The position numbers and the translations under genes are program-made. Shown here in pieces: positions 38,838-48,282 of a DNA stretch of 64,000 nucleotides (position 1 is the first letter of the stretch; each line of letters starts with the position of its first letter). The notes below the pieces were generated by a model, which saw only the letters and a program-made list of their open reading frames with translations, did no database searches and was not told where the DNA came from. Origin of the DNA: Oscillatoria sp. FACHB-1406 (GTDB lineage Bacteria; Cyanobacteriota; Cyanobacteriia; Cyanobacteriales; Spirulinaceae). The stretch is taken from NCBI RefSeq assembly GCF_014698145.1, contig NZ_JACJSM010000002.1, positions 310,001 through 374,000 of the forward strand. Reading direction: 5' to 3'.

Positions 38838-39725
38838 ATGAAACTCTTGTTCTTAGGTTCGGGTTCGGCCTTCACCGTAGGGGCCGACAATTTTCAGTCT
38901 AATATGTTATTGCTCGACGAGAAAGGGAATAAACTGCTACTCGATTGCGGTTCTGATATTCGTTTTTCCTTACACGCTGCCGGATTCTCCTATCGAGATA
39001 TTACCGATATTTATATCAGTCATCTTCATGCCGACCATGTTGGCGGTTTGGAATATATTGGATTTACAACTTTCTTTAACGAACGGTGTACTAAGCCTAA
39101 TTTGTACGCGAGTAAAGATGTAGTGACAGATCTTTGGGATCGATGTCTATCGGGAGGGATGAGGGATATTGGCGACGATATAGCCGACCTCACAACCTAT
39201 TTTGACGTGAAAAAAATCTCTAAAAATGGTTACTTTATTTGGCAACAATACAAATTTGAACTCGTGCGAGCGATTCACGTTCACAACAGCTTTTATTTAA
39301 TGCCGAGTTACGGATTATTTTTTGAGATTGAAGGTCTTCGCGTCTTCGTGACCACTGATACGCAACTGAGTTTGGACGAAAATGGGGAGTGTTACGAAAG
39401 TGCAGACTTGATCTTTCATGACTGCGAAACCAGTACCCATCGCACCGCCGTTCATGCCAATTATCAAGATTTGCGGTGCTTGCCGGCGCGTTATAAAAGT
39501 AAAATGTGGCTTTATGGATATCAACCGGGTCATCTTCCCAACGCTCGAGAGGATGGTTTTTTAGGCTTTGTGAAACGCGGTCAAGTTTTCGATCTGACCT
39601 TAGCATCTCTGACCTCTAATTATGGCTGTTGGGCGAGGGAGGGATTAAAAGATATGAGTCCGGGAGGATTGCGATTTTGCCCTGAAATCCGCTCGAACGA
39701 GTTGAAGAAGACGTTGGAACCCTAG
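38838..39725 (+). CDS. Metallo-beta-lactamase-fold hydrolase
   Basis: 295 residues. It starts MKLLFLGSGSAFTVGADNFQ, as in RNase Z/phosphodiesterase-type members. The metal motif is SHLHADHVGG; further ligands are probably His in IHVHNSF, Asp in VTTDTQ and His in AVHANYQ. The fold includes tRNase Z, PqqB-like and class II cyclic-nucleotide phosphodiesterase enzymes. Being 12 bp after a nucleotidyl cyclase, it could hydrolyse the product, but sequence alone does not prove this. Not a full tRNase Z: it lacks the flexible arm. Confidence 0.85.
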   Translation: MKLLFLGSGSAFTVGADNFQSNMLLLDEKGNKLLLDCGSDIRFSLHAAGFSYRDITDIYISHLHADHVGGLEYIGFTTFFNERCTKPNLYASKDVVTDLWDRCLSGGMRDIGDDIADLTTYFDVKKISKNGYFIWQQYKFELVRAIHVHNSFYLMPSYGLFFEIEGLRVFVTTDTQLSLDENGECYESADLIFHDCETSTHRTAVHANYQDLRCLPARYKSKMWLYGYQPGHLPNAREDGFLGFVKRGQVFDLTLASLTSNYGCWAREGLKDMSPGGLRFCPEIRSNELKKTLEP

Positions 39726-39811
39726 CTAGATTAGCTCTGATGAAAATACTGTCATTCCGGCTTGAAAATGATATTCTCCACTGTAGATGTGAGTGTGAGG
39801 AAATTTAGGTC

Positions 39812-41269
39812 GTGGTCAAATTGCCAATACAACCGAAACAAGAGTCTTATTACAGCGCCACCCGGCGATCGCTGCCCCTCGATAGTCCGATCGCAGCGCG
39901 ATCGCTACCGGAAACGCCCCTGTTTGGCACCGATGGCATACGCGGTAAAGCCGGAGAGCTACTCAACGCCCCCTTAGCCCTACAAGCCGGTTTTTGGGCA
40001 GCGCGCGTTTTCCAAGAAGCTGCCGCGCGATCGGGTCCGGTCATCATCGGGCAGGATTCTCGCAATTCCAGCGATATGCTAGCCAATGCTTTAAGCGCTG
40101 GCTTAACCTCAGCGGGTTTGGAAGTCTGGAATGTGGGCTTATGCCCGACTCCTTGCGTATCTTACCTGACCGGCAGTAGCGATGCGATCGGCGGGATTAT
40201 GATTTCCGCTAGCCATAACCCTCCTGAAGATAACGGGATTAAATTTTTTGGTCAGAAAGGGACGAAATTATCCGAACAGTGGACCCGAAAGATTGAAGCG
40301 GGAATCCGAGGGCAAGAAAGAATAGCCGTTTCCGGTGACAGTTGGGGAAGGCAATACCAACAGCCCCACTTAACCGATAAGTATGTCGAAGCCCTGACGC
40401 GATCGCTCCCCGCCGGAATCGACTTGCAAGGGCAGCGCATTGTCCTAGATCTGGCTTGGGGAGCCGCCGCCCACCTCGCCCCCGCCGTTTTTCGCCGTTT
40501 GGGAGCCGAGGTCATCTGCTTGCACGCAATGGCTTGCGGCGATCGCATCAACGTCGGTTGCGGTTCCACCCATCTCGAACCCCTGCAAGCTGCCGTGGGC
40601 GAATATCAAGCCGACTTTGGCTTTGCCTTCGATGGCGATGCCGATCGCGTCCTCGCTATTGATGGAAACGGGCGCGTTGTCGATGGCGACTACATTCTCT
40701 ACTTTTGGGGCAAAATCCTCAAAGAACGGGGCGAACTGCCGGGAAATCTGCTGGTTGCCACCGTTATGGCAAACTTAGGGTTCGAGCGAGCCTGGAAAGC
40801 GCTGGGCGGCGAATTCCGACGTACCGCCGTCGGCGACCAATACGTTCAAGCTGAAATGCTCGAGTCCGGTGCGATGCTGGGCGGAGAACAATCCGGCCAT
40901 ATCCTCTGCCACCACCACAGCTACTCCGGCGACGGGCTGCAAACTGCCTTGCATTTAGCCGCTTTGGTGCAACAGTCCGGCGAATCTTTAGCAACGTTGG
41001 TGGATAAAAGCTTTCAGCGCTATCCGCAACGACTGTGCAACGTCCGCGTTGAAGATCGCGAACGCCGCTGCAACTGGCAAGCCTGCCAGCCCTTAATGGA
41101 CGAAATCGCAGCGGCTGAAACGGCAATGGGCGATCGCGGGCGTATCCTCGTGCGCGCCTCCGGTACCGAACCCCTGATCCGCGTCATGGTTGAGGCGGAA
41201 GAAGCCCGCATGGTTTCTGATTGGAGCGAACGAATTGTCGCCACCGTCCAGACCTATTTGTTAGCCTAA
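39812..41269 (+). CDS. glmM: Phosphoglucosamine mutase
   Basis: Converts glucosamine 6-phosphate to glucosamine 1-phosphate for peptidoglycan and sugar-nucleotide synthesis. 485 residues from GTG 39812 with a 35-residue N-terminal extension. [11 protein letters not shown] opens the fold; the phospho-serine is Ser134 in ISASHNP; metal loop DGDADRVLA; sugar loop GGEQSGHI; phosphate loop [12 protein letters not shown]. It lies directly before hpsL, so supply of amino-sugar precursor and polysaccharide export genes are adjacent. Confidence 0.97.
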   Translation: MVKLPIQPKQESYYSATRRSLPLDSPIAARSLPETPLFGTDGIRGKAGELLNAPLALQAGFWAARVFQEAAARSGPVIIGQDSRNSSDMLANALSAGLTSAGLEVWNVGLCPTPCVSYLTGSSDAIGGIMISASHNPPEDNGIKFFGQKGTKLSEQWTRKIEAGIRGQERIAVSGDSWGRQYQQPHLTDKYVEALTRSLPAGIDLQGQRIVLDLAWGAAAHLAPAVFRRLGAEVICLHAMACGDRINVGCGSTHLEPLQAAVGEYQADFGFAFDGDADRVLAIDGNGRVVDGDYILYFWGKILKERGELPGNLLVATVMANLGFERAWKALGGEFRRTAVGDQYVQAEMLESGAMLGGEQSGHILCHHHSYSGDGLQTALHLAALVQQSGESLATLVDKSFQRYPQRLCNVRVEDRERRCNWQACQPLMDEIAAAETAMGDRGRILVRASGTEPLIRVMVEAEEARMVSDWSERIVATVQTYLLA

Positions 41270-41273
41270 AATT

Positions 41274-41325
41274 TATTGAATCATTCACTCCCGATCCCCA
41301 ATCGAGCGTGGATGATTCAATAAGG
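41274..41325. terminator. Hairpin after glmM
   Basis: Long inverted repeat TTATTGAATCAT / ATGATTCAATAA with an intervening CAC/GTG pair. There is no T-run beyond the stem, so it may be a transcript-stabilising hairpin rather than a full terminator. Confidence 0.45.
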
Positions 41326-41361
41326 TCTAACCTCGGTTAGAAAAACAGTGATAACCGATGT

Positions 41362-43014
41362 ATGGTTAAATCCAAATCTAAGAAAAAATCAAAACAGAAA
41401 GGGAAGCAGAAACCGGAAGAACCCGCCCTCAGTCGCCAGGAATTGGCAATTCTAAAGCGCAAAAAGAAGGCAGCGACTCAAAAACTGCTAAGTACGGTAG
41501 GAATTTGCGTTGTTTGCGCCCTTCTTTTAGGGGTTCCTATTGCCCTCTCCGTGGATCCCAAGATTGGGATTGCAGTGGGCGGCGGACTGCCCATTTTTTA
41601 CCTTTGCTATCAATACCCGCGATCGGCGCTTTGGTTTTTTCTCATTTATATGCCCTTTGGCGGAACCATAACTTATTGGTTAGCTGGTGGAAATGCCCTT
41701 TTTCAACTTGCCAAAGATGCCTTTTATATTCCCGCTCTGATCGCTTTAGCAATTCGTGCCAAACAAAAGAAGCAGCCTGTTATGCTTCCTAAAGAAGCAA
41801 TCCCGACTTTTTCGCTGCTTTTAATTTGCGCGCTGATGACTCTATTTTTGGTCAATGGGTTATTGCAATTTTCACCGAAAAAAGATGGGATACCCTTCGC
41901 TCAGGGAGTTTTAGGGTTAAAAGTTTTAATTGGTTACGTGCCGCTGATTTTTTGTGCGTATCACTTGATTGAAACGAAAAAAGAACTATTGTGGGTAACT
42001 CGCCTCCATACGATTCTTGCCATTATTTGCTGTAGCCTTTGCTTAGTACAGTATCAAATGCTAAAAAGTGGAAGCTGTAAAGGCACTGAAGGGCTAGGAG
42101 TGGAAGGAGATGATTTATTTAAAGCAAGTTTGGAAGCCAAATGCTTTGTTGGGGGTGCATTAACTTATTCGCCATCTCACAATCAAATTCGCTTGCCTGG
42201 AACCTTTGTATCGCCTTGGCACTGGGGTTGGTTTTTAATTGCTAATTCTGCCTTAACTTTTGTCTCTGCTTTCTGCGATCCGACCTTTATCTGGCGACTT
42301 GTCGGAATGGCAGGAATGGCATTAGTCTTTATTTGTTCGGCAATCTCAGGTCAGCGTATTGCTACACTTTTAGTCCCCGTTATTATCGTCATTCTGTTAG
42401 TTTTAACCGGGCAAGTTGCTAACCTCAAACGCTTTCTACCAATTGGAATCGGGTTGGGTATCGTTTTAACAATTGCAGCTATTACTAATCCCACTCTTAT
42501 TGAAGAACGAATTGCCAGCACGCAAAGTCGGGTAGAAGCATCCCCCCCTCAATCTTTTATTACCGAACAGTTTGGTTGGGCGATCAAACAACAAAGAGGA
42601 TTTTTCGGTCGAGGCTTAGGTAAAGCAACCAATTCAACGCGAATGTTCGGGAAAGCGGCATTAGTTGAAACTTATCACCCAAAACTTCTTTATGAAATGG
42701 GATGGCCGGGTTTAATTTCATTTTTAATTTTTACGGCACATTTATCTTTTATTTGCTTTGTCAAGTATCGTTCGGTAAAAGATAAAAGTTTACGAAGCTT
42801 TGCTTCAGGCTTTTGGGTGTTTGTTTTAATTATTAGCTTTTTTCCATATTGGTATCCTCTCGATACCGATCCAGTTTGCGTTTATTACTGGTTTTTAATT
42901 GGAGCGATTGTAAAAATGCCAGAAATCGATAAACAAGAACAGAAAAAACTCAAAGAGATTCAACTGAATGAGAGTCGAGAGGCAAAATCAAAAACGCTCC
43001 CTAAAAGATCGTGA
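41362..43014 (+). CDS. hpsL: HpsL-like polysaccharide polymerase/ligase (O-antigen ligase fold)
   Basis: 550 residues. A very basic N-terminus (KSKSKKKSKQKGKQK) is followed by about ten membrane helices with a long loop between helices at residues about 220-290, as in O-antigen ligase/Wzy-type proteins. RLPGTFVSPWHWGWFL and GRGLGKATNS are conserved-looking loop motifs. Next to two glycosyltransferases that match HpsN and HpsO, it fits HpsL of the hormogonium polysaccharide locus of motile filamentous cyanobacteria. Family assignment is from recall of gene order and length. Confidence 0.75.
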   Translation: MVKSKSKKKSKQKGKQKPEEPALSRQELAILKRKKKAATQKLLSTVGICVVCALLLGVPIALSVDPKIGIAVGGGLPIFYLCYQYPRSALWFFLIYMPFGGTITYWLAGGNALFQLAKDAFYIPALIALAIRAKQKKQPVMLPKEAIPTFSLLLICALMTLFLVNGLLQFSPKKDGIPFAQGVLGLKVLIGYVPLIFCAYHLIETKKELLWVTRLHTILAIICCSLCLVQYQMLKSGSCKGTEGLGVEGDDLFKASLEAKCFVGGALTYSPSHNQIRLPGTFVSPWHWGWFLIANSALTFVSAFCDPTFIWRLVGMAGMALVFICSAISGQRIATLLVPVIIVILLVLTGQVANLKRFLPIGIGLGIVLTIAAITNPTLIEERIASTQSRVEASPPQSFITEQFGWAIKQQRGFFGRGLGKATNSTRMFGKAALVETYHPKLLYEMGWPGLISFLIFTAHLSFICFVKYRSVKDKSLRSFASGFWVFVLIISFFPYWYPLDTDPVCVYYWFLIGAIVKMPEIDKQEQKKLKEIQLNESREAKSKTLPKRS

Positions 43015-43113
43015 ATCGGGAGCGATAACTCTCAATGGGTTGGCAAATGCAGGATCGTGTAGCTTACTATAGCAATTAATAGCTAGGTCAATTTTGTCAG
43101 AACGAATTGAGCA

Positions 43114-44157
43114 ATGAATGTACCGTTAATTTCAGTAATTATCCCGACTTACGGTCGCGAAGTGGTGCTGCGCGATACGCTGATGGACGTTATCGAACAG
43201 GACTATCCAAACTATGAAGTTATCGTCGTCGATCAAACGCCTACCCATGAAGCGGAAACGGAAACGGTTTTGCAACAACTAGCCGATGCGGGCAAGATTC
43301 AATGGTTTCGCGTCAATTGGGCCAATCTCCCCGGGGCGCGTAATTATGCGGTGCGGCGCGCTAAGGGCGAGATTTTGTTGTTTATTGACGATGATGTCAA
43401 GTTGCCGCCGGGATATCTCCAGGCGCACGCGCGCAACTTCGTGGAGCGTCCGGAAGTCGGTGTGGTGGCGGGACGAGTATTCGATCGCATGAAATTGAAG
43501 GACGCACAAAATGGTTGCGGGCAGTTGTCCGGCGAACCGGATAGTAACTCGCCGGAAATCGAGTTTTTGCCGCCGGAGGCGATGGATCCGGGGATTGCTT
43601 GGTATTACATCGATCTCGTCCATACAACGAAACCGCAGCGGGTGTTGTCGGCGCGGGGCTGCAATATGGCGTTTCGCCGGGATATTTTTTACGATCGCGG
43701 GTTGTGGTTTGACGAGCGCTTTCGGGGAAGTGCGGTGCGAGAGGAATCGGATTTTTGCTTGCGCTTGCGACAAACGGGCTACGAGATTTGGTACGATCCC
43801 GAAGCGCATTTGGTGCATTTGGGCGAGATGAGCGGCGGCTGTCACGATATCAGTACGCGATCGCTACAATATCAAGTTGCTTTCTACCACAATCATTTTC
43901 TCCTCGCGTTAAAAAATTTAACCTGGAACGAACGCTTGCGCCTGTTTTCCAAGTTATTCGACTGCCACGTTCTGGGGAATCCGCCCTGTTACAAGGAAAA
44001 ATCCTTGCAAAAAACAATCGTGCGCGGTGCATTTTATGGAATCGGTTTGTTAGATGCGATCGCGACTCAGATCAAATCGCTCTGGGATGACGGGCAAATT
44101 TACACGCGCCAAGATACGGTTATCTCCGCTTCTAAATCCAAAGTCGAGGTGGGATGA
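43114..44157 (+). CDS. hpsN: HpsN-like family 2 glycosyltransferase
   Basis: 347 residues. GT-A fold: SVIIPTYGREVVLRDTL nucleotide-binding start, EQDYPNYEVIVVDQTPTHE, and acidic metal site LLFIDDDVKLPPGY; acceptor region FRRDIFYDRGLWFDERF. It has no membrane helix, so it probably acts at the cytoplasmic face on lipid-linked polysaccharide. The stop overlaps the start of the next gene by 4 bases (ATGA), a sign of translational coupling. Confidence 0.8.
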   Translation: MNVPLISVIIPTYGREVVLRDTLMDVIEQDYPNYEVIVVDQTPTHEAETETVLQQLADAGKIQWFRVNWANLPGARNYAVRRAKGEILLFIDDDVKLPPGYLQAHARNFVERPEVGVVAGRVFDRMKLKDAQNGCGQLSGEPDSNSPEIEFLPPEAMDPGIAWYYIDLVHTTKPQRVLSARGCNMAFRRDIFYDRGLWFDERFRGSAVREESDFCLRLRQTGYEIWYDPEAHLVHLGEMSGGCHDISTRSLQYQVAFYHNHFLLALKNLTWNERLRLFSKLFDCHVLGNPPCYKEKSLQKTIVRGAFYGIGLLDAIATQIKSLWDDGQIYTRQDTVISASKSKVEVG

Positions 44158-45323
44158 GAATTTTAGTTGCCAGTCATAGCTACATCGTCGATCTAAACTG
44201 CGAAAAACTTCGCGCGATCGCCAATCTTGAACCAGACATCCATGTCACCGTCGCCGTCCCAAAACGTTGGAAACCGGGCGGCGTACAAAATAAAATTATC
44301 GAAACGCAACCTCGCTCGGAAGGCAATTTTCGCGTTGTTCCTCTATCTAATTTTTCGGAAAATAACCAAGGTTTACTCACCTTTGGTACGGATTTAATCG
44401 CTTTAATGCGAGATTTTAAACCCCAAATCCTCCAAGTCGAACAAGGTTCAAAATCCTTTGCTTACGCTCAATTTATCCTGCTCAATCGCTTGCTGAGATT
44501 GAAAGCAAAGAATGTTTTCTTTACTTGGTGGAATCTGCCTTATCAATCTAAATTCCCCGTTTCTACCCTCGAAAATTACAACCTAAACAATACCGATGGG
44601 GCAATCGCGGGCAATCAAGATGGTTTGGATATTTTGCGGGAACACGGCTATAAAAGTGCCGGAATTGTTTTGCCACAACTCGGTGTAGACGAGCAATTAT
44701 TTTCTCCCCAACCTCAACCGGAACTCGCCGCCAAATTCGGCATCGAAGCTGATGAATTTGTGGTGGGATTTGTGGGGAGATTTGTCGAGGAAAAAGGCTT
44801 GTTAACGCTAGTGCAAGCCCTGGCGGGATTGAAGGCGTTGAAATGGAAGCTACTGCTACTCGGACGCGGGCCGCTCAAACCCATTTTAGAAGCAAAGTTG
44901 GGGGAATTGGGAATTCGCGATCGCGCGCTCTGGATCGAAAGCGTTCCCCACGCAGACGTTCCCCGTTACATCAACTTAGCGAATGTTCTCGTTCTTCCCT
45001 CGGAAACAACCGAAAAGTTTAAAACCCTGACAGCAGCGGGATGGAAAGAACAATTCGGTCATGTTTTAATCGAAGCAATGGCCTGCGGCGTTCCGGTTAT
45101 CGGTTCCGACTCGGGGGAAATTCCCCACGTCATTGGCGAGGCGGGATTAATTTTTCCCGAAAAAGATAGCGCTGCCTTGCGTCAATGCTTGCAACAACTG
45201 ATGGAACAACCGGAGTTGCGAGAAAAACTCGGACGATTGGGGTACGATCGCGCCATGCAACGTTACACCAATCAAGCACTCGCCCGGGAACAATTGGCAT
45301 TTTATCGGAAAATTATGGATTAA
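44154..45323 (+). CDS. hpsO: HpsO-like family 4 glycosyltransferase
   Basis: 389 residues. GT-B fold: N-terminal MRILVASHSYIVDLNCEKL, C-terminal sugar-nucleotide domain with VGFVGRFVEEKGL and LIEAMACGVPVIGSDSGEIP, containing the family Glu pair. It overlaps hpsN by 4 bases. No hpsP or pseudopilin genes follow, so only part of the hps set is in this window. Polysaccharide role is inferred from family and neighbours. Confidence 0.8.
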   Translation: MRILVASHSYIVDLNCEKLRAIANLEPDIHVTVAVPKRWKPGGVQNKIIETQPRSEGNFRVVPLSNFSENNQGLLTFGTDLIALMRDFKPQILQVEQGSKSFAYAQFILLNRLLRLKAKNVFFTWWNLPYQSKFPVSTLENYNLNNTDGAIAGNQDGLDILREHGYKSAGIVLPQLGVDEQLFSPQPQPELAAKFGIEADEFVVGFVGRFVEEKGLLTLVQALAGLKALKWKLLLLGRGPLKPILEAKLGELGIRDRALWIESVPHADVPRYINLANVLVLPSETTEKFKTLTAAGWKEQFGHVLIEAMACGVPVIGSDSGEIPHVIGEAGLIFPEKDSAALRQCLQQLMEQPELREKLGRLGYDRAMQRYTNQALAREQLAFYRKIMD

Positions 45324-45418
45324 ACCCGTCCCCGCATCAATCTTGCACCCGAACTCGAACGACTCCAAATCCAATCAATTTCGCGAGAAAATCGCGAAGA
45401 AGGGGCAGTTTCAGGAAA

Positions 45419-45459
45419 AAGGGCGGTTTAAACGGACGGCTATTGTTTAAACCGCCCTT
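45419..45459 (+). terminator. Perfect 15-bp hairpin after hpsO
   Basis: AAGGGCGGTTTAAAC and its exact complement with an 11-base loop, about 95 bases after the hpsO stop. It lacks a T-run, so termination would need Rho-independent pausing or another factor; it could also protect the 3' end of the mRNA. Confidence 0.55.
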
Positions 45460-45625
45460 AACCAACCGTTCTTGCATTAGGGATTGAAAAGCTTGGATGA
45501 CGCGCGTGGGGAACTCCCGGTGTCGCTGGACGGTAGCGCTGGGGATTCGGGAGATTCAGACATCAGAATGCAGCAAACCCAAGCAGAAGGGATAGAAATA
45601 ACCGCGCGTTAGGGGTAAGGACGGG

Positions 45626-45940
45626 TTAGCTGTCGATGTTGGTATCGGGAAAGCGGGGCCGAATCTGTTCGGCTTCGGGACAATCTTCTGAGATCGCGAT
45701 TTCTGCGTTACCTCGGGGAACGGAGGCGAGTTTTTGCGTTACCGCTCCAATACTTTCTAAGCGAACCATTTCCTCCCAGGAGCAAATTTCTTCGTCTTCA
45801 TCGGTTTCGTAACGAATTGTTACTAGATCGCCTTCGAGATCGATAATGCGAGCGTTCTCAATCCAGCGTTGTTGATCGCGCAAAAAAATGCAAACTTCGC
45901 GATCGTCTGCACAAAGCTGATAGAGCTTGCGGTGTAGCAT
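45626..45940 (-). CDS. Conserved cyanobacterial protein of unknown function (104 aa)
   Basis: The start is taken at 45940 (MLHRKLYQLCADD), behind AGGAGAAG; an upstream in-frame start adds 15 unrelated residues. The protein is small and acidic: REVCIFLRDQQRWIENARII, DLVTIRYETDEDEEICSWEE and LESIGAVTQKLAS suggest a small beta-barrel fold. The acidic tail is EDCPEAEQIRPRFPD. No motif points to a function. Confidence 0.78.
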   Translation of the reverse strand: MLHRKLYQLCADDREVCIFLRDQQRWIENARIIDLEGDLVTIRYETDEDEEICSWEEMVRLESIGAVTQKLASVPRGNAEIAISEDCPEAEQIRPRFPDTNIDS

Positions 45941-46317
45941 AGGTAGCTTCTCCTGTTGCAGATTAGTCCTTCCGAGATTGGGCAATTTGATTTAAGTGCT
46001 TGTTTGCTTCAGCCCGGAAGTAAAAACTCGGGCGAAGTTCGCGATCGAACCAGCTAGATTCCCGACCCAGGGGAAGGATCGAGCGTTTAGGTTGAAAACT
46101 GCAATAGCGGTTCCTAGTCATTCCTTAGTAAATAGCAAGGACAGCCGATCGGTTCTGTTGTACGGTGGCGGTGAAGCCTATAAGCTATTGTGACACAATC
46201 GGCTTGCAAACGGGCCTCGAGTCTGGATATCCTCCCCGGCTTAAAGAAGTGGGGATTCCAAAGATTGGGGTTTGAGCTTCTTTTTTTGGGAACTTGACTG
46301 AGGTTGGAGATCGGCAA
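45941..46317. other. Intergenic region with possible insertion-sequence end
   Basis: 377 bases with no gene. At 46227-46250, TCCTCCCCGGCTTAAAGAAG followed by TGGGGA resembles the hairpin ends of IS200/IS605-type elements (CCCC/GGGG stem), with CCAAAGATTGGGG just after. No transposase remains. Confidence 0.35.
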
Positions 46318-47214
46318 CTACTGTTCGGTATCGAGCGAACTATTGCTAGCACTGAGAATCGAGCGAATGCTGTTGGCTACAAGGTCGGGCTGTTCGAGCA
46401 TGGCTAAATGGCCGCATTCAGGAATTTCGATCGCGTTTGCGCCGCAGTGCTGAAAGAGGCGATGAAAGCTAGCTAAGTGAAAGACATATTTCGATTCCAC
46501 GATCGGATCGCGATCGCCTGCTAAAAAATAAACCGGACAGTCGAGGTGCGCCACGACTTGGGGTAAGAGATGCACTTCTGCTTCGGTTGTCGTTTCCAGC
46601 AGCGATCCCAAGGCAGCCCGCGCGTCCGCCCGCACGAAATCGTTCAATCGCTGCCGTCCCCAACAGCGTTCTAAGGGACGTACCACCATTGCGCGCTCGA
46701 AGAGGAGTTCGAGTAAGGAGAGGTAACCCAACCAGCGCGGGCGCAACTTAACTAATTGACAGCCGATACTGCGAAAGCGTTCAAAGTCTTCTTTAATGTA
46801 GATGCCACCGCCTGCGTTAATCCCAATCACCCCTTTGATGCGATCGCGGCATAATTTTGCTCCCCACAAGGCGATACTACCGCCCAAGGAGTGACCGATC
46901 GACCAAGCATTATCGATCCCTAATGCCTCGAGCAGATAGCTCAAATCTTCAGCATAGGCGGCTAGGGTGTAGGCTCGCTCTGCGGTACTCCCTTCGGAGG
47001 GTTGAGAATCGCCAAACCCGCGCAGATCGTAGGTCAAACATTGATAATCTGCCGCTAAGCGATCGACCAAAGGCTGCCAATACTGACGGCTTAATAGCCA
47101 ACCGTGAATAAACACCAGGACGGGAGCAGAAGGATTGGATGGGGGAGGGGTTAATTCGTAGGTATGATAAACTCCTGCAATTTCTATCGCTTTTTGAGCC
47201 GTTGAACCGTTCAT
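46318..47214 (-). CDS. Alpha/beta-fold hydrolase
   Basis: 298 residues. Oxyanion strand VLVFIHGWLLSRQYW, nucleophile elbow WSIGHSLGGSIALWG (Ser), acid in LAGDRDPIVES (Asp), and catalytic His in ECGHLAML. The lid region is medium-sized. Substrate not determinable. It is 17 bp after the ACT-domain gene on the same strand, so the two are likely co-transcribed. Confidence 0.92.
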   Translation of the reverse strand: MNGSTAQKAIEIAGVYHTYELTPPPSNPSAPVLVFIHGWLLSRQYWQPLVDRLAADYQCLTYDLRGFGDSQPSEGSTAERAYTLAAYAEDLSYLLEALGIDNAWSIGHSLGGSIALWGAKLCRDRIKGVIGINAGGGIYIKEDFERFRSIGCQLVKLRPRWLGYLSLLELLFERAMVVRPLERCWGRQRLNDFVRADARAALGSLLETTTEAEVHLLPQVVAHLDCPVYFLAGDRDPIVESKYVFHLASFHRLFQHCGANAIEIPECGHLAMLEQPDLVANSIRSILSASNSSLDTEQ

Positions 47215-47231
47215 TATCCGCGAACCTCCCC

Positions 47232-47954
47232 TTATGATTCTCCCAGCAAGCGATGTCGCACGCTCTCGGCAATTTTTTGACCCAAATATTCCGGAATTAA
47301 ACTCTCATTCGGGCCTAATAAATAGAGAATCAAGCGCGTTCGTCCGCGCCACACGAGTAAGTTGGCATTGACAACCAACAAATCTTCTTGCCAAATTGCG
47401 TACATAACTTTATAAAATAATCCAGGTTGATTGTCGGCTTCAATCAGTAGCGCGGGTAAATGAAAAACGGGATCGACATAAAATTCTGTTTCGACTTGCT
47501 CGAGTCCGGCATCGAGATTGAACTCAACCGCTAGCATTTCTTCGACTTCAAAATGTCCGGCGAGGGCTTCTCGGATTGCCCGACAGACGTTTTCAGCGAT
47601 TTTGTCACTGAGCGCGCGATTGCCTCGAGAGATCGTGAGCTTGATGAACACGAGCATCGGAGACTTAATTTGACCATAAAGGCTGAGGCTATGAATGGTC
47701 AAGCCATAGGCGGCTAAAACTCCGAAAATATCGCTCAGTAAAAAGGATTGGTTGCGATAGGCAAAGTGAAGCGCACTTTTAGAACCTTCGGCAGCGATTT
47801 TAATAATTGCTCGCTTGGTTCGATAAAGTTGATAAGCTAATCGCAAGTTTTGCAGTTGAATTTCGCTACTGACAAATTGTTCGTAGAACTGAGGAAATGA
47901 TTTATTAAAGCGTTTTAAGAGTTCTAGCGTTGACGATTTTGAACCCGCAGCCAT
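47232..47954 (-). CDS. ACT-domain (GlnD-like) protein
   Basis: 240 residues from ATG 47954. Two ACT-like beta-alpha folds are visible: the first with LSDIFGVLAAYGLTIHSLSL, the second with IEADNQPGLFYKVMYAIWQE, similar to the C-terminal ACT pair of uridylyltransferase GlnD, which bind small ligands such as glutamine. No catalytic domain is present. An upstream in-frame extension of 24 residues is Cys/Arg-rich and rejected. It precedes the alpha/beta hydrolase gene by 17 bp. Confidence 0.78.
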   Translation of the reverse strand: MAAGSKSSTLELLKRFNKSFPQFYEQFVSSEIQLQNLRLAYQLYRTKRAIIKIAAEGSKSALHFAYRNQSFLLSDIFGVLAAYGLTIHSLSLYGQIKSPMLVFIKLTISRGNRALSDKIAENVCRAIREALAGHFEVEEMLAVEFNLDAGLEQVETEFYVDPVFHLPALLIEADNQPGLFYKVMYAIWQEDLLVVNANLLVWRGRTRLILYLLGPNESLIPEYLGQKIAESVRHRLLGES

Positions 47955-48282
47955 AGTAGAGGAGAAGATGTTTTTGTCCGGTGGAGCCGAGCGACGACAA
48001 GCGAACCTCGAGCAGCAACCGCTCAAATTTACTTTGGTTAAAGTTTAAATTAAAAAGATTCGTCTGGGAATCATCTTCCTTTCTTCATTGCTCGAACTTC
48101 AGCGCGAAACTGGGGACAGAGGTTAAGGATTTTTCAACAAACGAATATTTTCAAGCTCGGCAATTGCGGCAATGAATTGTTGGAGACGATAGAGGTGGCT
48201 CGAAGCGGGAGTGCCGCGATCGCGCGATCGTCTGCAAAAACCTCGGTCATCCCAGGAGATTGCCGCAACTACTAGCCCTAGT
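47955..48282. other. Intergenic region, no supported gene
   Basis: 328 bases between two minus-strand genes. A 64-codon plus-strand frame at 47981-48175 has no ribosome binding site. No strong hairpin seen. Confidence 0.4.
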
